Source: Bin87 sp965220105
Lineage (GTDB): Bacteria > Chloroflexota > Dehalococcoidia > Lucifugimonadales > UBA3495
NCBI GenBank assembly: GCA_965220105.1
Contig: OZ244811.1
Span: 1,550,001-1,614,000, forward strand
Direction of reading: 5' to 3'
DNA length: 64,000 bases
Made by a program: the position numbers and the translations under genes
The notes under the pieces: model-generated
The model's input: only the letters and a program-made list of their open reading frames with translations
Told to the model about the DNA's origin: nothing
Database searches by the model: none
Part shown: positions 25,882-34,681 of the stretch, one piece after another
How the letters are laid out: the number at the start of each line of letters is the position of its first letter
Position numbering within the stretch: the stretch's first letter is position 1

Positions 25882-27339
25882 TCAACCGCGGTCCAGGAAC
25901 TCCCGAACCTGCTGCATCAACGGCTCGCGATCGTAGACATTGAGCAGCAGAGCGGCGTTTCGCATCCAGTCGCCCTGGAAGTAGCGTTCGTACAACACCT
26001 GTCGTCCGCCGAACGCGCTACACGCCGTATCCCAGGCCAGGCGAAAAAGGCGGACGCGCTCGCGGGCCGTGGCGGTGTCCGTGTCCAGGTAAGTGTCCAG
26101 AACTTCGGCCAGCGGCCCGTTGAAATCACCTTCAGACGGCAGCGCCATCAAGCTGCTGGAACCGAGCAGTTGGATAATCTCGGCCATCCGGGGATACATC
26201 TTGATGAACAGGTTGCGGGCCACGTGCAGGGGAATCCGGTCCGGCAGCATCACGCCCCATTCGTCGATCGCGGCGTTGACCTCGGATTGAGTTAGCAACG
26301 CCTTGGAAATCTCCAGGTTTTCCACCAGCTCGGCCAATAGTCCCTGAATTTGGGGAATCTCGCCGCTGCCCAGCGTTTCCACCATGAGACTGGCAAGGCC
26401 GGCCACAAATTCACACTTCGCCACGTTCTTGGTAACCACCTGGTGGCCGGTATGGACGTACTGGCCGGTGGACCCGGACATGTTGTTGCACTTGTGTCGG
26501 TCTCCGTACATGAACACCCTTTCCCACGGCACCAGCACATCGTCGAAAAAGACGATGGCGTCCATTTCTTCGAACCGGGAACCCAGCGGGTGGTCGAAAT
26601 GGGTTTTGTTCAGGTCGAAACTCTCCCGGCAAATGAACTTGAGGCCGTCGATGCCGCACGGCACGGCGAAGGCGAAAGCATACTTGTGGGCATCTTCGTC
26701 CCGGGCCAGCAGGTGGGAGCGCGTCGGGTACACCATGATTTCGTCAGACAACGGCCCGAGGGTGGCCAGGACGCGCGGCCCTCGCACGACCAGGCCGGCG
26801 TCGGTTTCCCTTACCACCTGCAAGGCGACGTCGGCGCTGTAATTCATGGACGTGGCAGACGGAGCCCGGTTGCGCTGCAGGTTGACCAACGTGTGGGTCA
26901 TGCAGATGTCGTTTTCCCGGGCGTACTCGTAGTAGTTGACGACGTTCTGCTTGAATTCGGGTCGATTGTCGCCGAAAAAATCCCCGGCGGCAGCCATGGC
27001 CATGATCGTAACGTTCAGGAAATCGGGGGTACGCCCCATCATTCCGTAGCTGGCGTGAGCCCAGTGGGACATCATGGTGCGGCGGCGCGCCAGGTCTTCG
27101 CCGGTCTTGGGTACCAGGAACGACAGCCCCACCGGGTCTCCGCTGGAGGGAGAAGGGTACGTCATCTGCCCGGCGATGGCTGGGTCGTGCTGCATGTCGT
27201 ATAACGACGCCACCGAGCGGGCGCCATTGGCCAAACCGGGGAAGGTGGTCACGTCGTCAACCTGCCGGCCGTCCAGCCAAATCTCCCGCGGTTGCGCTTT
27301 CAACCCGTTAAGATATTCCTCGCCCGTGCGCGCGGACAT
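25882..27339 (-). CDS. HpaB-family FADH2-dependent monooxygenase / 4-hydroxyphenylacetate 3-hydroxylase-like
   Basis: 485 residues with AGGAG eight bases before ATG 27339. Family features include TGEEYLNGLKAQPREIWLDG at the N-terminus, the central ICMTHTLVNLQRNR, FDHPLGSRFEEMDAIVFFDD, and VPWERVFMYGD. The family holds two-component aromatic hydroxylases that use FADH2 from a separate reductase, and also 4-hydroxybutyryl-CoA dehydratases. The Cys ligands of the latter's Fe-S cluster are not evident, which favours a monooxygenase. No flavin reductase gene is adjacent. It precedes an esterase on the same strand only in genome order, being upstream-independent (the esterase lies 5' of it). Confidence 0.87.
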   Translation of the reverse strand: MSARTGEEYLNGLKAQPREIWLDGRQVDDVTTFPGLANGARSVASLYDMQHDPAIAGQMTYPSPSSGDPVGLSFLVPKTGEDLARRRTMMSHWAHASYGMMGRTPDFLNVTIMAMAAAGDFFGDNRPEFKQNVVNYYEYARENDICMTHTLVNLQRNRAPSATSMNYSADVALQVVRETDAGLVVRGPRVLATLGPLSDEIMVYPTRSHLLARDEDAHKYAFAFAVPCGIDGLKFICRESFDLNKTHFDHPLGSRFEEMDAIVFFDDVLVPWERVFMYGDRHKCNNMSGSTGQYVHTGHQVVTKNVAKCEFVAGLASLMVETLGSGEIPQIQGLLAELVENLEISKALLTQSEVNAAIDEWGVMLPDRIPLHVARNLFIKMYPRMAEIIQLLGSSSLMALPSEGDFNGPLAEVLDTYLDTDTATARERVRLFRLAWDTACSAFGGRQVLYERYFQGDWMRNAALLLNVYDREPLMQQVREFLDRG

Positions 27340-27377
27340 GACGTTGCTCCTGGTGTGGTGGTGGAATTGCCGGTCGT

Positions 27378-28259
27378 TCAGGTACCCAGGTATCGTTTGA
27401 GCCAGTTCATAGCGTGCACGTTGAAATCGGTGCAGGGACTATGCGTAAGGTCCGGATACACCATGAGCGACTTGGGGGCCCCGATGCGATCAAAAACCGG
27501 CATGATGGTTGGGTAAGGACAGGTAGTGTCCGCCATGCCGATATTGACCAGGATGGGGCATTCGATAGCGTCCGCCAGCGTGAGGGTGTCGAAGTAGTGC
27601 AGGGTGTCGAGCATCGCTGCCCGTTGTTCCGGGTGCTCGCGGACGTATTGGTAGAGCTCGTGGTAAGGACGGGTGTCAATGTCGATGGCCACCGGATAGT
27701 TGCACATGAAGGGTTCCTCGGCCACGGCGGCGGCGACCCGTTGGTCGAGCGCTGCGGTAGCCAGCGTGAACCCGCCGCCCTGACTCCTACTCCACATGCC
27801 GATGCGGTCGGCGGCCACCTCATCACGTTGGGCGAGGAAATCCACGCCCCGCACGCAATCCATGTAGCCGGCCCGATAGTAGTAGGTGTCCCGGTCGGTG
27901 ACGTTATAGGTCAGTTTGGTGCCGTGGGGGAGATCCCACTCCGCAACGCTTTCGCCCTGAGCTCGCGGGAACAGAGTCAGCACGGCAAACCCCTGCATGA
28001 CCACGTGGTACGGTATCTCCTTGGCGCCGCCGTAACCCGGTACCGCCAGCATCGCCGGAAACTTGCCGGACGGGGGAACATCGCGCGGAACCGTATAAAA
28101 CCCACGAAGGCGTTGGTTGCTGTAACTGGATACCGCAATGTTCCAGGTTTCGTATTCGCGGCCGCTCCGCTCGGGGCACTCCGTGAGAACGGCGTCAATG
28201 GGAGTCTCGTCCAGGATTGAGCGGGTGGCGCTCCAAAAATCGGTTACTTGCTGATCCAT
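27378..28259 (-). CDS. Alpha/beta hydrolase, acetyl-xylan-esterase-like
   Basis: 293 residues from ATG 28259 (GGAGAG five bases upstream; GTG 28265 is the longer alternative). It resembles the AXE1/cephalosporin-C deacetylase group of alpha/beta hydrolases. The nucleophile elbow is WSRSQGGGF (Ser). The acid is probably Asp in NIGMADTTCP, and the His is in PDLTHSPC. An oxyanion-side motif AVPGYGGA precedes them. There is no signal peptide, so it acts in the cytoplasm on an imported or internally made ester. It lies 38 bases upstream of the HpaB-like gene on the same strand and is probably co-transcribed. Confidence 0.82.
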   Translation of the reverse strand: MDQQVTDFWSATRSILDETPIDAVLTECPERSGREYETWNIAVSSYSNQRLRGFYTVPRDVPPSGKFPAMLAVPGYGGAKEIPYHVVMQGFAVLTLFPRAQGESVAEWDLPHGTKLTYNVTDRDTYYYRAGYMDCVRGVDFLAQRDEVAADRIGMWSRSQGGGFTLATAALDQRVAAAVAEEPFMCNYPVAIDIDTRPYHELYQYVREHPEQRAAMLDTLHYFDTLTLADAIECPILVNIGMADTTCPYPTIMPVFDRIGAPKSLMVYPDLTHSPCTDFNVHAMNWLKRYLGT

Positions 28260-28434
28260 GTCCACTCTCCGATTGGTGCTGGGGCAACGTCAAAAGACCT
28301 TCGCAGTTGTTGAGCCCGCGGGTGGGCGGAAATGATGCCGTGGCTTGGGTTCGTACCGCGTCCGGCGCTCTCTCAACCGTCAAGCCACGAATTTCGCCGG
28401 GGAGTTGGCACGACCGCGGATCATACGACCACGG

Positions 28435-29673
28435 CTAAATGGTACCACGGGCCGATGCGCCGCTTGAGTGCGTCGGCGACATACCCTCATAACCATACTC
28501 GGATACCAGGAACGGTACGTGCTCGTTCACCAGGTCAATAACCTGGTCGCTGATGTGGGACGGGTTCTTCTGAAAATCGGCGATCGATGCGACGTATTCC
28601 CGCAGGTCCGGCTCGAACTCACGATAGCCGTCCAGATCCAGCGCAGTATAAATTTCCCGAATCTGGCCGATGTTGTCCTCCTCCAGACTTTCGTAACGGA
28701 TCTCGATCAACCGGCCTGGGGGAATGAGTTCCTTTTGTTCCAGGTACGTCAGTGCCATCTCGCGGTAAATTTTGACCTGGCGCAGCAGCAGTTCGTCGAA
28801 GTCCATGCGTTGCAGCGCGTGCCAATCGTTCATCAGTGTGAGCAGGTGAACGTAAGAACGCAGAGTGTCATAGGGGTTGCGCTGGATGTAGACGAATCGC
28901 GCCGCCGGGAACAGGTCGAGCAGGGCGGATATTCGGCTGGTATTGGATGGCGACTTGAGCAGTAAGGGTTTGCCACCCATGTTGTAGCTGGCGGCCTTGA
29001 GGAGGTGCAGATATTTTTTGCGCCACCGGTCCCGGTTCGTCGCGCTCACCCGGTCGTCCAGGAACAGGTAATTCAGGGCGCTACTGGCGGTGCGTGGAAA
29101 ATTCAGTGACACGTAAGGGCTGACCCCGCTCGTGCACATCATGGCAATCTCTTCTTCCTGGGGCATCGCGAAATCCACCGGGATGTTGTCGACGCCCCGA
29201 TTCTCGGGCAACTGCGACTCCAGCATCCGCCGTATACGTCGTTGACCAGCCAGAAACAGGTCCGGCATGGCGGCCTGGTACGTGTTGACGTAGCCCCATC
29301 TTTCGTCGATTGCCAGCAAGTTGTGCAGCAGCGTGGTTCCGGATCGCCAGAACCCCAGCAGAAACATCGGTTCGGGATGCAGCTCGGTGCGGCGGATCCT
29401 CCGGTCGTAACCCAGGCTTTGCCACAATCTCAGGGGTGAAAAGAGTGCGTTGGCGGTCAGCACTCCCAGGTAACGCGTCAGAAATTCCCGGTCCACGCCG
29501 TATCGGACGCCCAACCGTAGCGCCAGCGAAAAGCTCCCGGTGGCGAGAAAACTGTTGAATCCTGATGCGAACGACCCGGAACCGCCGGCGCTACCGGGCG
29601 TATATCCCCGCCGCCGATTGGTTCGACGTTGGATATCGCTGGACCGTTCGTCGCTCACACCGGAGGCGGCCAT
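28435..29673 (-). CDS. PAPS-dependent sulfotransferase
   Basis: 412 residues. The 5' phosphosulfate-binding loop is GFWRSGTTLLHNLL near residue 105, and the 3' phosphate-binding motif is YIQRNPYDTLRSYVHLL. This is the Sulfotransfer_3 pattern, transferring sulfate from PAPS to a hydroxyl or amine of an unknown acceptor. The start ATG 29673 lies inside the last codons of the APS kinase gene (19-base overlap), so the two are translationally coupled. A longer frame running to 30351 only reads antiparallel frames of the kinase gene and was rejected. The acceptor (lipid, glycan or small metabolite) is not shown by the sequence. Confidence 0.9.
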   Translation of the reverse strand: MAASGVSDERSSDIQRRTNRRRGYTPGSAGGSGSFASGFNSFLATGSFSLALRLGVRYGVDREFLTRYLGVLTANALFSPLRLWQSLGYDRRIRRTELHPEPMFLLGFWRSGTTLLHNLLAIDERWGYVNTYQAAMPDLFLAGQRRIRRMLESQLPENRGVDNIPVDFAMPQEEEIAMMCTSGVSPYVSLNFPRTASSALNYLFLDDRVSATNRDRWRKKYLHLLKAASYNMGGKPLLLKSPSNTSRISALLDLFPAARFVYIQRNPYDTLRSYVHLLTLMNDWHALQRMDFDELLLRQVKIYREMALTYLEQKELIPPGRLIEIRYESLEEDNIGQIREIYTALDLDGYREFEPDLREYVASIADFQKNPSHISDQVIDLVNEHVPFLVSEYGYEGMSPTHSSGASARGTI

Positions 29674-30287
29674 CGCAACAACTCCTTGCGGCGCAGGTAG
29701 GCCATGATGACATCGGCGCATTGAGAGGCGGAGCGGTGGGAAGTATCGATAACGATTTCGGGTTTCTCCGGGCGTTCGTAGGGTGAGTCGATGCCGGTGA
29801 AGTCCGTAATCTCGCCGGCGCGGGCCCGCCGGTAGAGGCCCTTGTTGTCCCGCTGCTCGCACAACTCCAGCGGCGTGTCCACAAACACCTCTACGAACAT
29901 CCCGTCGGGGATCAGACCGCGCGCGAAATCCCGCTCCGACTTGAATGGGGAAATGCAGGCAGCCAACGTTATCAGGCCGGCGTCGTACATCAGGTTTGCC
30001 ACTTCCGCCAGGCGTCGCACGTTCTCCCGTCGGTCCGCAGGCTGAAAACCGAGGTCGCCATTCAGGCCGTGCCTCAAATTGTCTCCGTCCAGCACCCAGG
30101 TGAGAAACCCGCTGTCGTGGAGCCCCATGGCCAGGCAGTTCGCCACCGTCGTTTTGCCGGCGCCGGACAGGCCGGTGAACCAGAGGACGAGGGGTTGCTG
30201 TCTCAACAGCACGGCGCGATCGGACACCGACACGCCGTAATCCTGCCATACCACATCGGACCTGGTGTGTGTATTGGGTTGCGCCAT
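29655..30287 (-). CDS. cysC: Adenylylsulfate (APS) kinase
   Basis: 210 residues. It phosphorylates APS to PAPS. The P-loop GLSGAGKTTVAN, the APS-binding DGDNLRHGLNGDLGF, the segment RRENVRRLAEVANLM and the lid region CISPFKSERDFAR are intact. Later PLELCEQRDNKGLYRRARAG completes the fold. Size and motifs fit a stand-alone CysC with no fused sulfurylase. Its stop codon overlaps the start of the sulfotransferase, so PAPS appears to be made here for sulfation rather than for assimilation. No PAPS reductase or sulfurylase is in the window. Confidence 0.95.
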   Translation of the reverse strand: MAQPNTHTRSDVVWQDYGVSVSDRAVLLRQQPLVLWFTGLSGAGKTTVANCLAMGLHDSGFLTWVLDGDNLRHGLNGDLGFQPADRRENVRRLAEVANLMYDAGLITLAACISPFKSERDFARGLIPDGMFVEVFVDTPLELCEQRDNKGLYRRARAGEITDFTGIDSPYERPEKPEIVIDTSHRSASQCADVIMAYLRRKELLRWPPPV

Positions 30288-30522
30288 GGTTGTCGAGGTT
30301 ATCTTGATCCGGTATCGCTGGGCGACTATGGCCGCGAAATCTGACCGGCATTATAGCGTAGCCATACCGGTGGCCGCCGTAGATCGGCGCCGGCGTTTGT
30401 GCGATGTTGGCCCGTTGAAAACGCGGTGGCTCCAGATGTGGGCAATAGGGGCCGACCGATTTGTAGCAAGGGACCTACTCATCCGTTACACTTGGCGGGC
30501 CCACCACGCGAAGGAGGCACCG

Positions 30523-31815
30523 TTGGCCGTCCCACGTACTCGACCCACATCGCCGATGATGGAGGTTTTGCAGAACCGCCGTTTCAGGGCTATCTGGTAT
30601 GTGGTCAACGTCGCTGAGCTAACGCGCTGGATGGAGTTGCTGGTAAGCAGCCTCCTGGTGTACTGGCTCACCGACTCCCCTTTGATGCTGGGGCTGGTGC
30701 TGGCTTTCGAGAATTTGCCACGGCCTGTGCTGTCGCCGTTCACCGGGATCATCGCCGATCGCTTCGACCGCAAACGAATCTGGTTCAGCGCCCTGGCGAT
30801 CAAACTGGTTGTCGCAATAGTTCTGTTGGTTTTGCTGGCGATGGGATTGATCGCAGCCTGGCACATTTTCGCCTCGATGTTTGCCCAGGGGATCAGCCGG
30901 GCGTTGGAAGATCCAGCCCGGCGCACCGCGGTTTTCGACATAGTGGGCGAACGCAGAGTCGTAAATGCGCTGTCCATCGACTCGATCAGCATGACCATGG
31001 GGCGGATGGTTGGGCCATTCGCCGGCGGGTTCCTGGTGGAACACGTGGGCTTCTATTGGCCTCACTACGCCGGCTACGTTTGGGCCTACACCGTCGTCGT
31101 GATCATGCACACCGCGGCAGTTTTGATGGCCATGCGGGTGCAAATCCCCAGCGTGGAGCGCGAGTGGCGGGTGGAACCCATCTGGAACAGCCTGGGCGCA
31201 GTCGTGCGGGCGGCTCTGGGGAATCGCCAACTGGTGGGCATGCTATTCATCACCACCATGATTAACGGCCTGGCCTTCCCGTCCCGCCAGTTCGTCCCTG
31301 CCATCGGACGCGACCATCTGAACGTTGGCGAAACGCTGGTCGGTGTCCTGGCGGCGGGGGAAGCCATCGGGCAACTGGTGATGGCGGGTGTGCTGGCTTC
31401 CATAGGTTCCGTTCGCTATCACGGGCGTATCTTCACCGCCGGCGCCTTTGTCGTGATGGTTACCTCCGCCATCTTTGTCTGGTTACCGTGGTACGAGGCC
31501 ACTTTCCTGATGCTGATAATCAGCGGCTTGGGGATGTCCTGTTTCGGCACCATGCAGAGCGCCATCACGCTACGTTCGGCTCCACCCGAGATGCGCGGAC
31601 GCATGGTCGGCCTGATGAGTTTGTGCATAGGAATTGGCACTCCGCCCGGCGTTTTGTTGATGGGCTGGTTGGGGGAGCTGATCGGTGTACAACGGTCGGT
31701 GAGCATTCTTGCTTTGGCGTGCATCGCCGTATCACTGCCCGCGCTCTTCCTGACACCTCTCATAACGCGACCGTCGCCGCCGCCGCCGCAATCCCTGGCG
31801 GCACGGCGGGTATAG
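30523..31815 (+). CDS. MFS transporter, EntS/MFS_3-like exporter
   Basis: 430 residues from TTG 30523, chosen because AAGGAGG lies six bases upstream. Upstream in-frame starts back to 30265 give an implausible soluble leader. About 12 transmembrane helices. The loop 2-3 motif is GIIADRFDRKRIW, and RALEDPARRTAVFDIV is typical of the MFS_3 branch, which includes the enterobactin exporter EntS and some multidrug exporters. The C-terminal half has SAPPEMRGRMVGLMS. Export of a small molecule is likely; the substrate is unknown. The gene is divergent from cysC. Confidence 0.85.
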   Translation: MAVPRTRPTSPMMEVLQNRRFRAIWYVVNVAELTRWMELLVSSLLVYWLTDSPLMLGLVLAFENLPRPVLSPFTGIIADRFDRKRIWFSALAIKLVVAIVLLVLLAMGLIAAWHIFASMFAQGISRALEDPARRTAVFDIVGERRVVNALSIDSISMTMGRMVGPFAGGFLVEHVGFYWPHYAGYVWAYTVVVIMHTAAVLMAMRVQIPSVEREWRVEPIWNSLGAVVRAALGNRQLVGMLFITTMINGLAFPSRQFVPAIGRDHLNVGETLVGVLAAGEAIGQLVMAGVLASIGSVRYHGRIFTAGAFVVMVTSAIFVWLPWYEATFLMLIISGLGMSCFGTMQSAITLRSAPPEMRGRMVGLMSLCIGIGTPPGVLLMGWLGELIGVQRSVSILALACIAVSLPALFLTPLITRPSPPPPQSLAARRV

Positions 31816-31880
31816 CAGCCAACTGCGGCCCACGCGACCGGTCGCCTTATGCTAAAATCCCGTTGCGAGCAGGGTTACCA

Positions 31881-32738
31881 ATGCCACCGAAAACTGCCAC
31901 CAAAACACCCCGGCCCCGTCGCCGCAAAAAGCCAGGCGTCGCCATCAATGACGCCATAAGGCTGCTGACGGAAGCGCACGGCCCCTTTGCCAACGAGCCC
32001 CGGCTGGATCCGGCCCACGAGCTGGTGTTCACCATACTGTCCCAGCACACCTCTGACCGGAATTCGGAGCGCGCCTTCCGTAGCCTGATGAACCGCTTTG
32101 GCACGCTGGAAGACGTCGCAGCCGCCGAAATTGAGGAAATCGAAGAAGCCATCGCCGGCGGCGGCCTGGCGAAGATAAAGGCGCCGCGCATCAAACAGGT
32201 CCTCAATCAGATCCTGGAGTTGAACCAGCAATCTCTGGACCTGCATTTCCTGGCGGAGATGCCCATGGGCGATGCCCGCGCCTGGTTGCGCCAGTTGCCC
32301 GGCATCGGACCGAAGTCCGCCGGCATCGTCCTGAGCTTTTCGCTGGGTATGCCCGCCATGGCCGTTGACACCCACATTTATCGAGTTAGCCAACGCCTGG
32401 GAATTATCGGGCCGAAGGTAAGCGCCGACAAAGCCCACGAAATCCTCGAGGCGGCGATGCCTCCAGAGGACGTATATCCATTCCACGCCGCCTTCATCAT
32501 CCACGGTCGCCAAGTTTGCAAAGCCCAGCGCCCCTTGTGTGGATCCTGCGTGGTGAACTACGGTTGTCCCTCCCGAGATGAGGAAGCGATCCAGGCCGCG
32601 GCAGCTGTTGACGACACCGAACACTCCGCTGCCGACGACGACCGGCCCGACGGCCAGGCTCCGGGACGCAGGCGACGCAACGGTAAATCCGTTACGCCAG
32701 TGCCCCACACTCAAGCCGTCAAGGAGCTGCAATCGTGA
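31881..32738 (+). CDS. nth: Endonuclease III-like DNA glycosylase
   Basis: 285 residues from ATG 31881. HhH-GPD fold: the helix-hairpin-helix LPGIGPKSAGIV carries the catalytic Lys. The following VDTHIYRVSQRLG carries the catalytic Asp. A [4Fe-4S] site is present as C-x6-C-x2-C-x5-C in CKAQRPLCGSCVVNYGC. It removes oxidised pyrimidines and nicks the abasic site. It is longer than E. coli Nth (211) because of a basic N-terminal extension and an acidic, then basic, C-terminal tail of about 50 residues. The stop overlaps the argC GTG start by four bases (GTGA), so the two are translated together. Confidence 0.92.
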   Translation: MPPKTATKTPRPRRRKKPGVAINDAIRLLTEAHGPFANEPRLDPAHELVFTILSQHTSDRNSERAFRSLMNRFGTLEDVAAAEIEEIEEAIAGGGLAKIKAPRIKQVLNQILELNQQSLDLHFLAEMPMGDARAWLRQLPGIGPKSAGIVLSFSLGMPAMAVDTHIYRVSQRLGIIGPKVSADKAHEILEAAMPPEDVYPFHAAFIIHGRQVCKAQRPLCGSCVVNYGCPSRDEEAIQAAAAVDDTEHSAADDDRPDGQAPGRRRRNGKSVTPVPHTQAVKELQS

Positions 32739-33763
32739 AAGTTGGAATAATAAACGTCACTGGATACGCCGGTTGCGAACTGGTTCGCATCCTGCGTCAT
32801 CATCCCGAAATCGAGATCGCATCGGTTACCGGCAGAAGTGCCGCCGGGCAATCGTTGGGCGAGGTATTCCCCCACCTGGACAACATGAACCTGGACATCA
32901 CCGCCGACTTGGAAGACGGTCTCGACCTGGTGTTCTCGGCGCTCCCCCATAAGGCCAGCGCCGAAGCCTGCATCCCGCTGTTGGAACAAGGCGTCAAGGT
33001 CGTCGACATTTCCGCCGACTTCAGGCTGAAGCAAGCCGACGTGTACACCCAATGGTACGGAGTAGAACATCCCGATCCCACGTACCTGGAGGAAGCGGTA
33101 TACGGGCTTACCGAGCTCAATCGTGAGGCCGTTTCCGACGCCCGCCTCGTGGCCAATCCCGGTTGCTATCCCACGTCCGCCATTCTGGCGCTGGCGCCGG
33201 TGATTCAAAACGGCGTGATTGGCAGCGACATCATCGTGGACAGCAAGTCGGGTGTATCGGGCGCCGGTCGCACCCTCAGCATGACGACCCACTTCTCCGA
33301 AGTAAACGAAAACGTGATGGCCTACTCGGTCAACGGCCATCGTCACCTGCCGGAGATCAGCCAGGAACTGGACGCCGGCGCCGAGCAGCCGGTCAATCTG
33401 ACCTTTTTGACCCACCTGATTCCCATGACTCGCGGCATCCTCAGCTCGTGCTATGCGCCCCTGCGCCCCGACATCGCCCAGGACCCGGAAGCTTCGGAAC
33501 GCATCAGGCAGCTGTATCGGGAATTCTACGCTGGCGAATCCTTCGTGCGCGTGACCGATGCGCCTCCCCAGACCAAACAGACCCTGGGAAATAACCAGTG
33601 CCTGGTTTATCCGGTGGTGGACGCGCGCACCAATCGCCTGATCGTCATCAGTTGCCTGGACAATCTGGTAAAAGGCGCCGCCGGCCAGGCCGTCCAGAAT
33701 ATGAACCTGATGTGCGGTTTCCCCGAAGATATGGCGCTGGATGCGCTGGCCGTCTACCCATAA
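32735..33763 (+). CDS. argC: N-acetyl-gamma-glutamyl-phosphate reductase
   Basis: 342 residues, the usual ArgC size. It reduces N-acetylglutamyl phosphate to the semialdehyde in arginine synthesis; some relatives act on the LysW-linked alpha-aminoadipate analogue. The N-terminus VGIINVTGYAGCELVRILR is the NADP-binding loop. The catalytic Cys lies in VANPGCYPTSAIL, and the later DSKSGVSGAGR and HRHLPEISQEL are conserved. Start GTG 32735 has AAGGAG upstream and overlaps the nth stop. Other arg genes are not in the window. Confidence 0.95.
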   Translation: MKVGIINVTGYAGCELVRILRHHPEIEIASVTGRSAAGQSLGEVFPHLDNMNLDITADLEDGLDLVFSALPHKASAEACIPLLEQGVKVVDISADFRLKQADVYTQWYGVEHPDPTYLEEAVYGLTELNREAVSDARLVANPGCYPTSAILALAPVIQNGVIGSDIIVDSKSGVSGAGRTLSMTTHFSEVNENVMAYSVNGHRHLPEISQELDAGAEQPVNLTFLTHLIPMTRGILSSCYAPLRPDIAQDPEASERIRQLYREFYAGESFVRVTDAPPQTKQTLGNNQCLVYPVVDARTNRLIVISCLDNLVKGAAGQAVQNMNLMCGFPEDMALDALAVYP

Positions 33764-33814
33764 TCGCCGGTCATGTGGTACATTAATTCTGCGCCGTTTC
33801 ACGCGGCGACAGTT

Positions 33815-33892
33815 GCCCCGGTCGTCTAGCCTGGCAAGGACGCCACCCTTTCAAGGTGGAGATCATGGGATCGAAGCCCATCCGGGGTACCA
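33815..33892 (+). tRNA. tRNA-Glu (anticodon TTC)
   Basis: Cloverleaf is complete. The acceptor is GCCCCGG paired with CCGGGGT (the first pair is G-T). The anticodon stem is CCACC/GGTGG with loop CTTTCAA (anticodon TTC), and the T-arm is ATGGGATCGAAGCCCAT. A genomically encoded CCA follows the discriminator A. It lies 52 bases after argC and is followed immediately by a strong terminator. Confidence 0.95.
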
Positions 33893-33902
33893 GCTAATCA
33901 GC

Positions 33903-33932
33903 AGCCCTCTGCCGTGAGCAGAGGGCTTTTTC
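33903..33932 (+). terminator. Rho-independent terminator of tRNA-Glu
   Basis: AGCCCTCTGC (33903-33912) pairs perfectly with GCAGAGGGCT (33918-33927) around CGTGA, followed by a T run. Confidence 0.9.
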
Positions 33933-34011
33933 GTTGCGTGGGCAGGGCTGCACGTGGGTAAGGCTACGTTCAGCGAATGGCGCTAACGCCACCCCCTGCT
34001 CAGCGGCGCCA

Positions 34012-34230
34012 TTACCCGCCGGCGAAAAAGTCGAAGATGTTGCCCAGCGTTGACGAGTTTCCCCGATAAATTTCGGTGTACCCGCACTGGTTGCACGACA
34101 CCGTCATGAACCGTTTGTTCTGCACGTCGAACATCTTGGCAAAAAATCCGCCGGTGGCCCGGAACTCGTCAGTCACGTACTCCGTGCACTGGCACTTTAT
34201 GCAGACGAACGTGGATGTTTGCGTTGCCAT
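34012..34230 (-). CDS. Small zinc-ribbon protein
   Basis: 72 residues from ATG 34230, which has GGAGGGA upstream. Two CxxC knuckles form a zinc ribbon: FVCIKCQC near residue 10 and VSCNQCGYTEIYRG near residue 45. The RFMTVSCNQCGYTE block is typical of a widespread bacterial zinc-ribbon family of predicted nucleic-acid-binding proteins (DUF2082-like). The C-terminus is hydrophobic and Gly-rich. It is divergent from the small RHH-like gene. Function unknown. Confidence 0.75.
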   Translation of the reverse strand: MATQTSTFVCIKCQCTEYVTDEFRATGGFFAKMFDVQNKRFMTVSCNQCGYTEIYRGNSSTLGNIFDFFAGG

Positions 34231-34292
34231 GGGGCTCCCTCCGTGCCGGTGTATCCGGCTGGGTGTTGGTCAGGTGTTGCCTCGGCTTTATT

Positions 34293-34319
34293 GTGCAACA
34301 CTATCGAAGAATGTTGCAC
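34293..34319. promoter_or_regulatory. Inverted repeat between the zinc-ribbon and RHH-like genes
   Basis: GTGCAACA (34293-34300) and TGTTGCAC (34312-34319) form a perfect eight-base inverted repeat with an 11-base spacer in the divergent gap. The spacing is that of an operator read on two successive faces of the helix. A ribbon-helix-helix regulator could be encoded by the adjacent small gene. Confidence 0.4.
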
Positions 34320-34468
34320 GTTGGATGCCCGGCGTGGCGAACCGGTCTTGCGGCAAAACCGGAAAATGGCGGTTGAATTGGAGCAACGCCGGGGCTATGC
34401 TGTGCTGGCGCCGCTCCCGTTCGACAGCGGCGAGATTTCGGAATCAGCACGTTTCAGGAGAATGCAAT

Positions 34469-34660
34469 ATGGCCGGCACCAAAACCGCCCTTACCCTTGA
34501 CGTAAACGCCGAACACATCGGGCTCATCAACACCTCCAAAGAGAAGTATGATATCGCCGACGAAGGCAAGGTAGTCCGCATCATAATGGACTACCTCATC
34601 GTAAACCCGGGGCTCCACGACACGGTGTTCAAAGACGTCCGCTGCCTGCGCTGCGAATGA
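34469..34660 (+). CDS. Small protein, possible ribbon-helix-helix DNA-binding protein
   Basis: 63 residues from ATG 34469 with CAGGAG eight bases upstream; the longer frame back to 34076 overlaps the zinc-ribbon gene on the other strand and was rejected. The order is a short strand (KTALTLDVN), a helix, a turn (KYDIADEGK) and a second helix (VVRIIMDYLIVN), as in RHH repressors. It ends with RCLRCE. The fold call rests on pattern only, with no diagnostic residue. The inverted repeat upstream would suit autoregulation. Confidence 0.5.
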   Translation: MAGTKTALTLDVNAEHIGLINTSKEKYDIADEGKVVRIIMDYLIVNPGLHDTVFKDVRCLRCE

Positions 34661-34681
34661 CGTCCGGCGGTCAAACCCGCT

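Noticed and set aside
28435..30351. A 638-residue minus-strand frame suggesting a fusion protein ending in sulfotransferase
   Set aside because: The first ~225 residues are out-of-frame reading of the cysC gene, full of Arg and Pro, with no domain. ATG 29673 is the sensible start.
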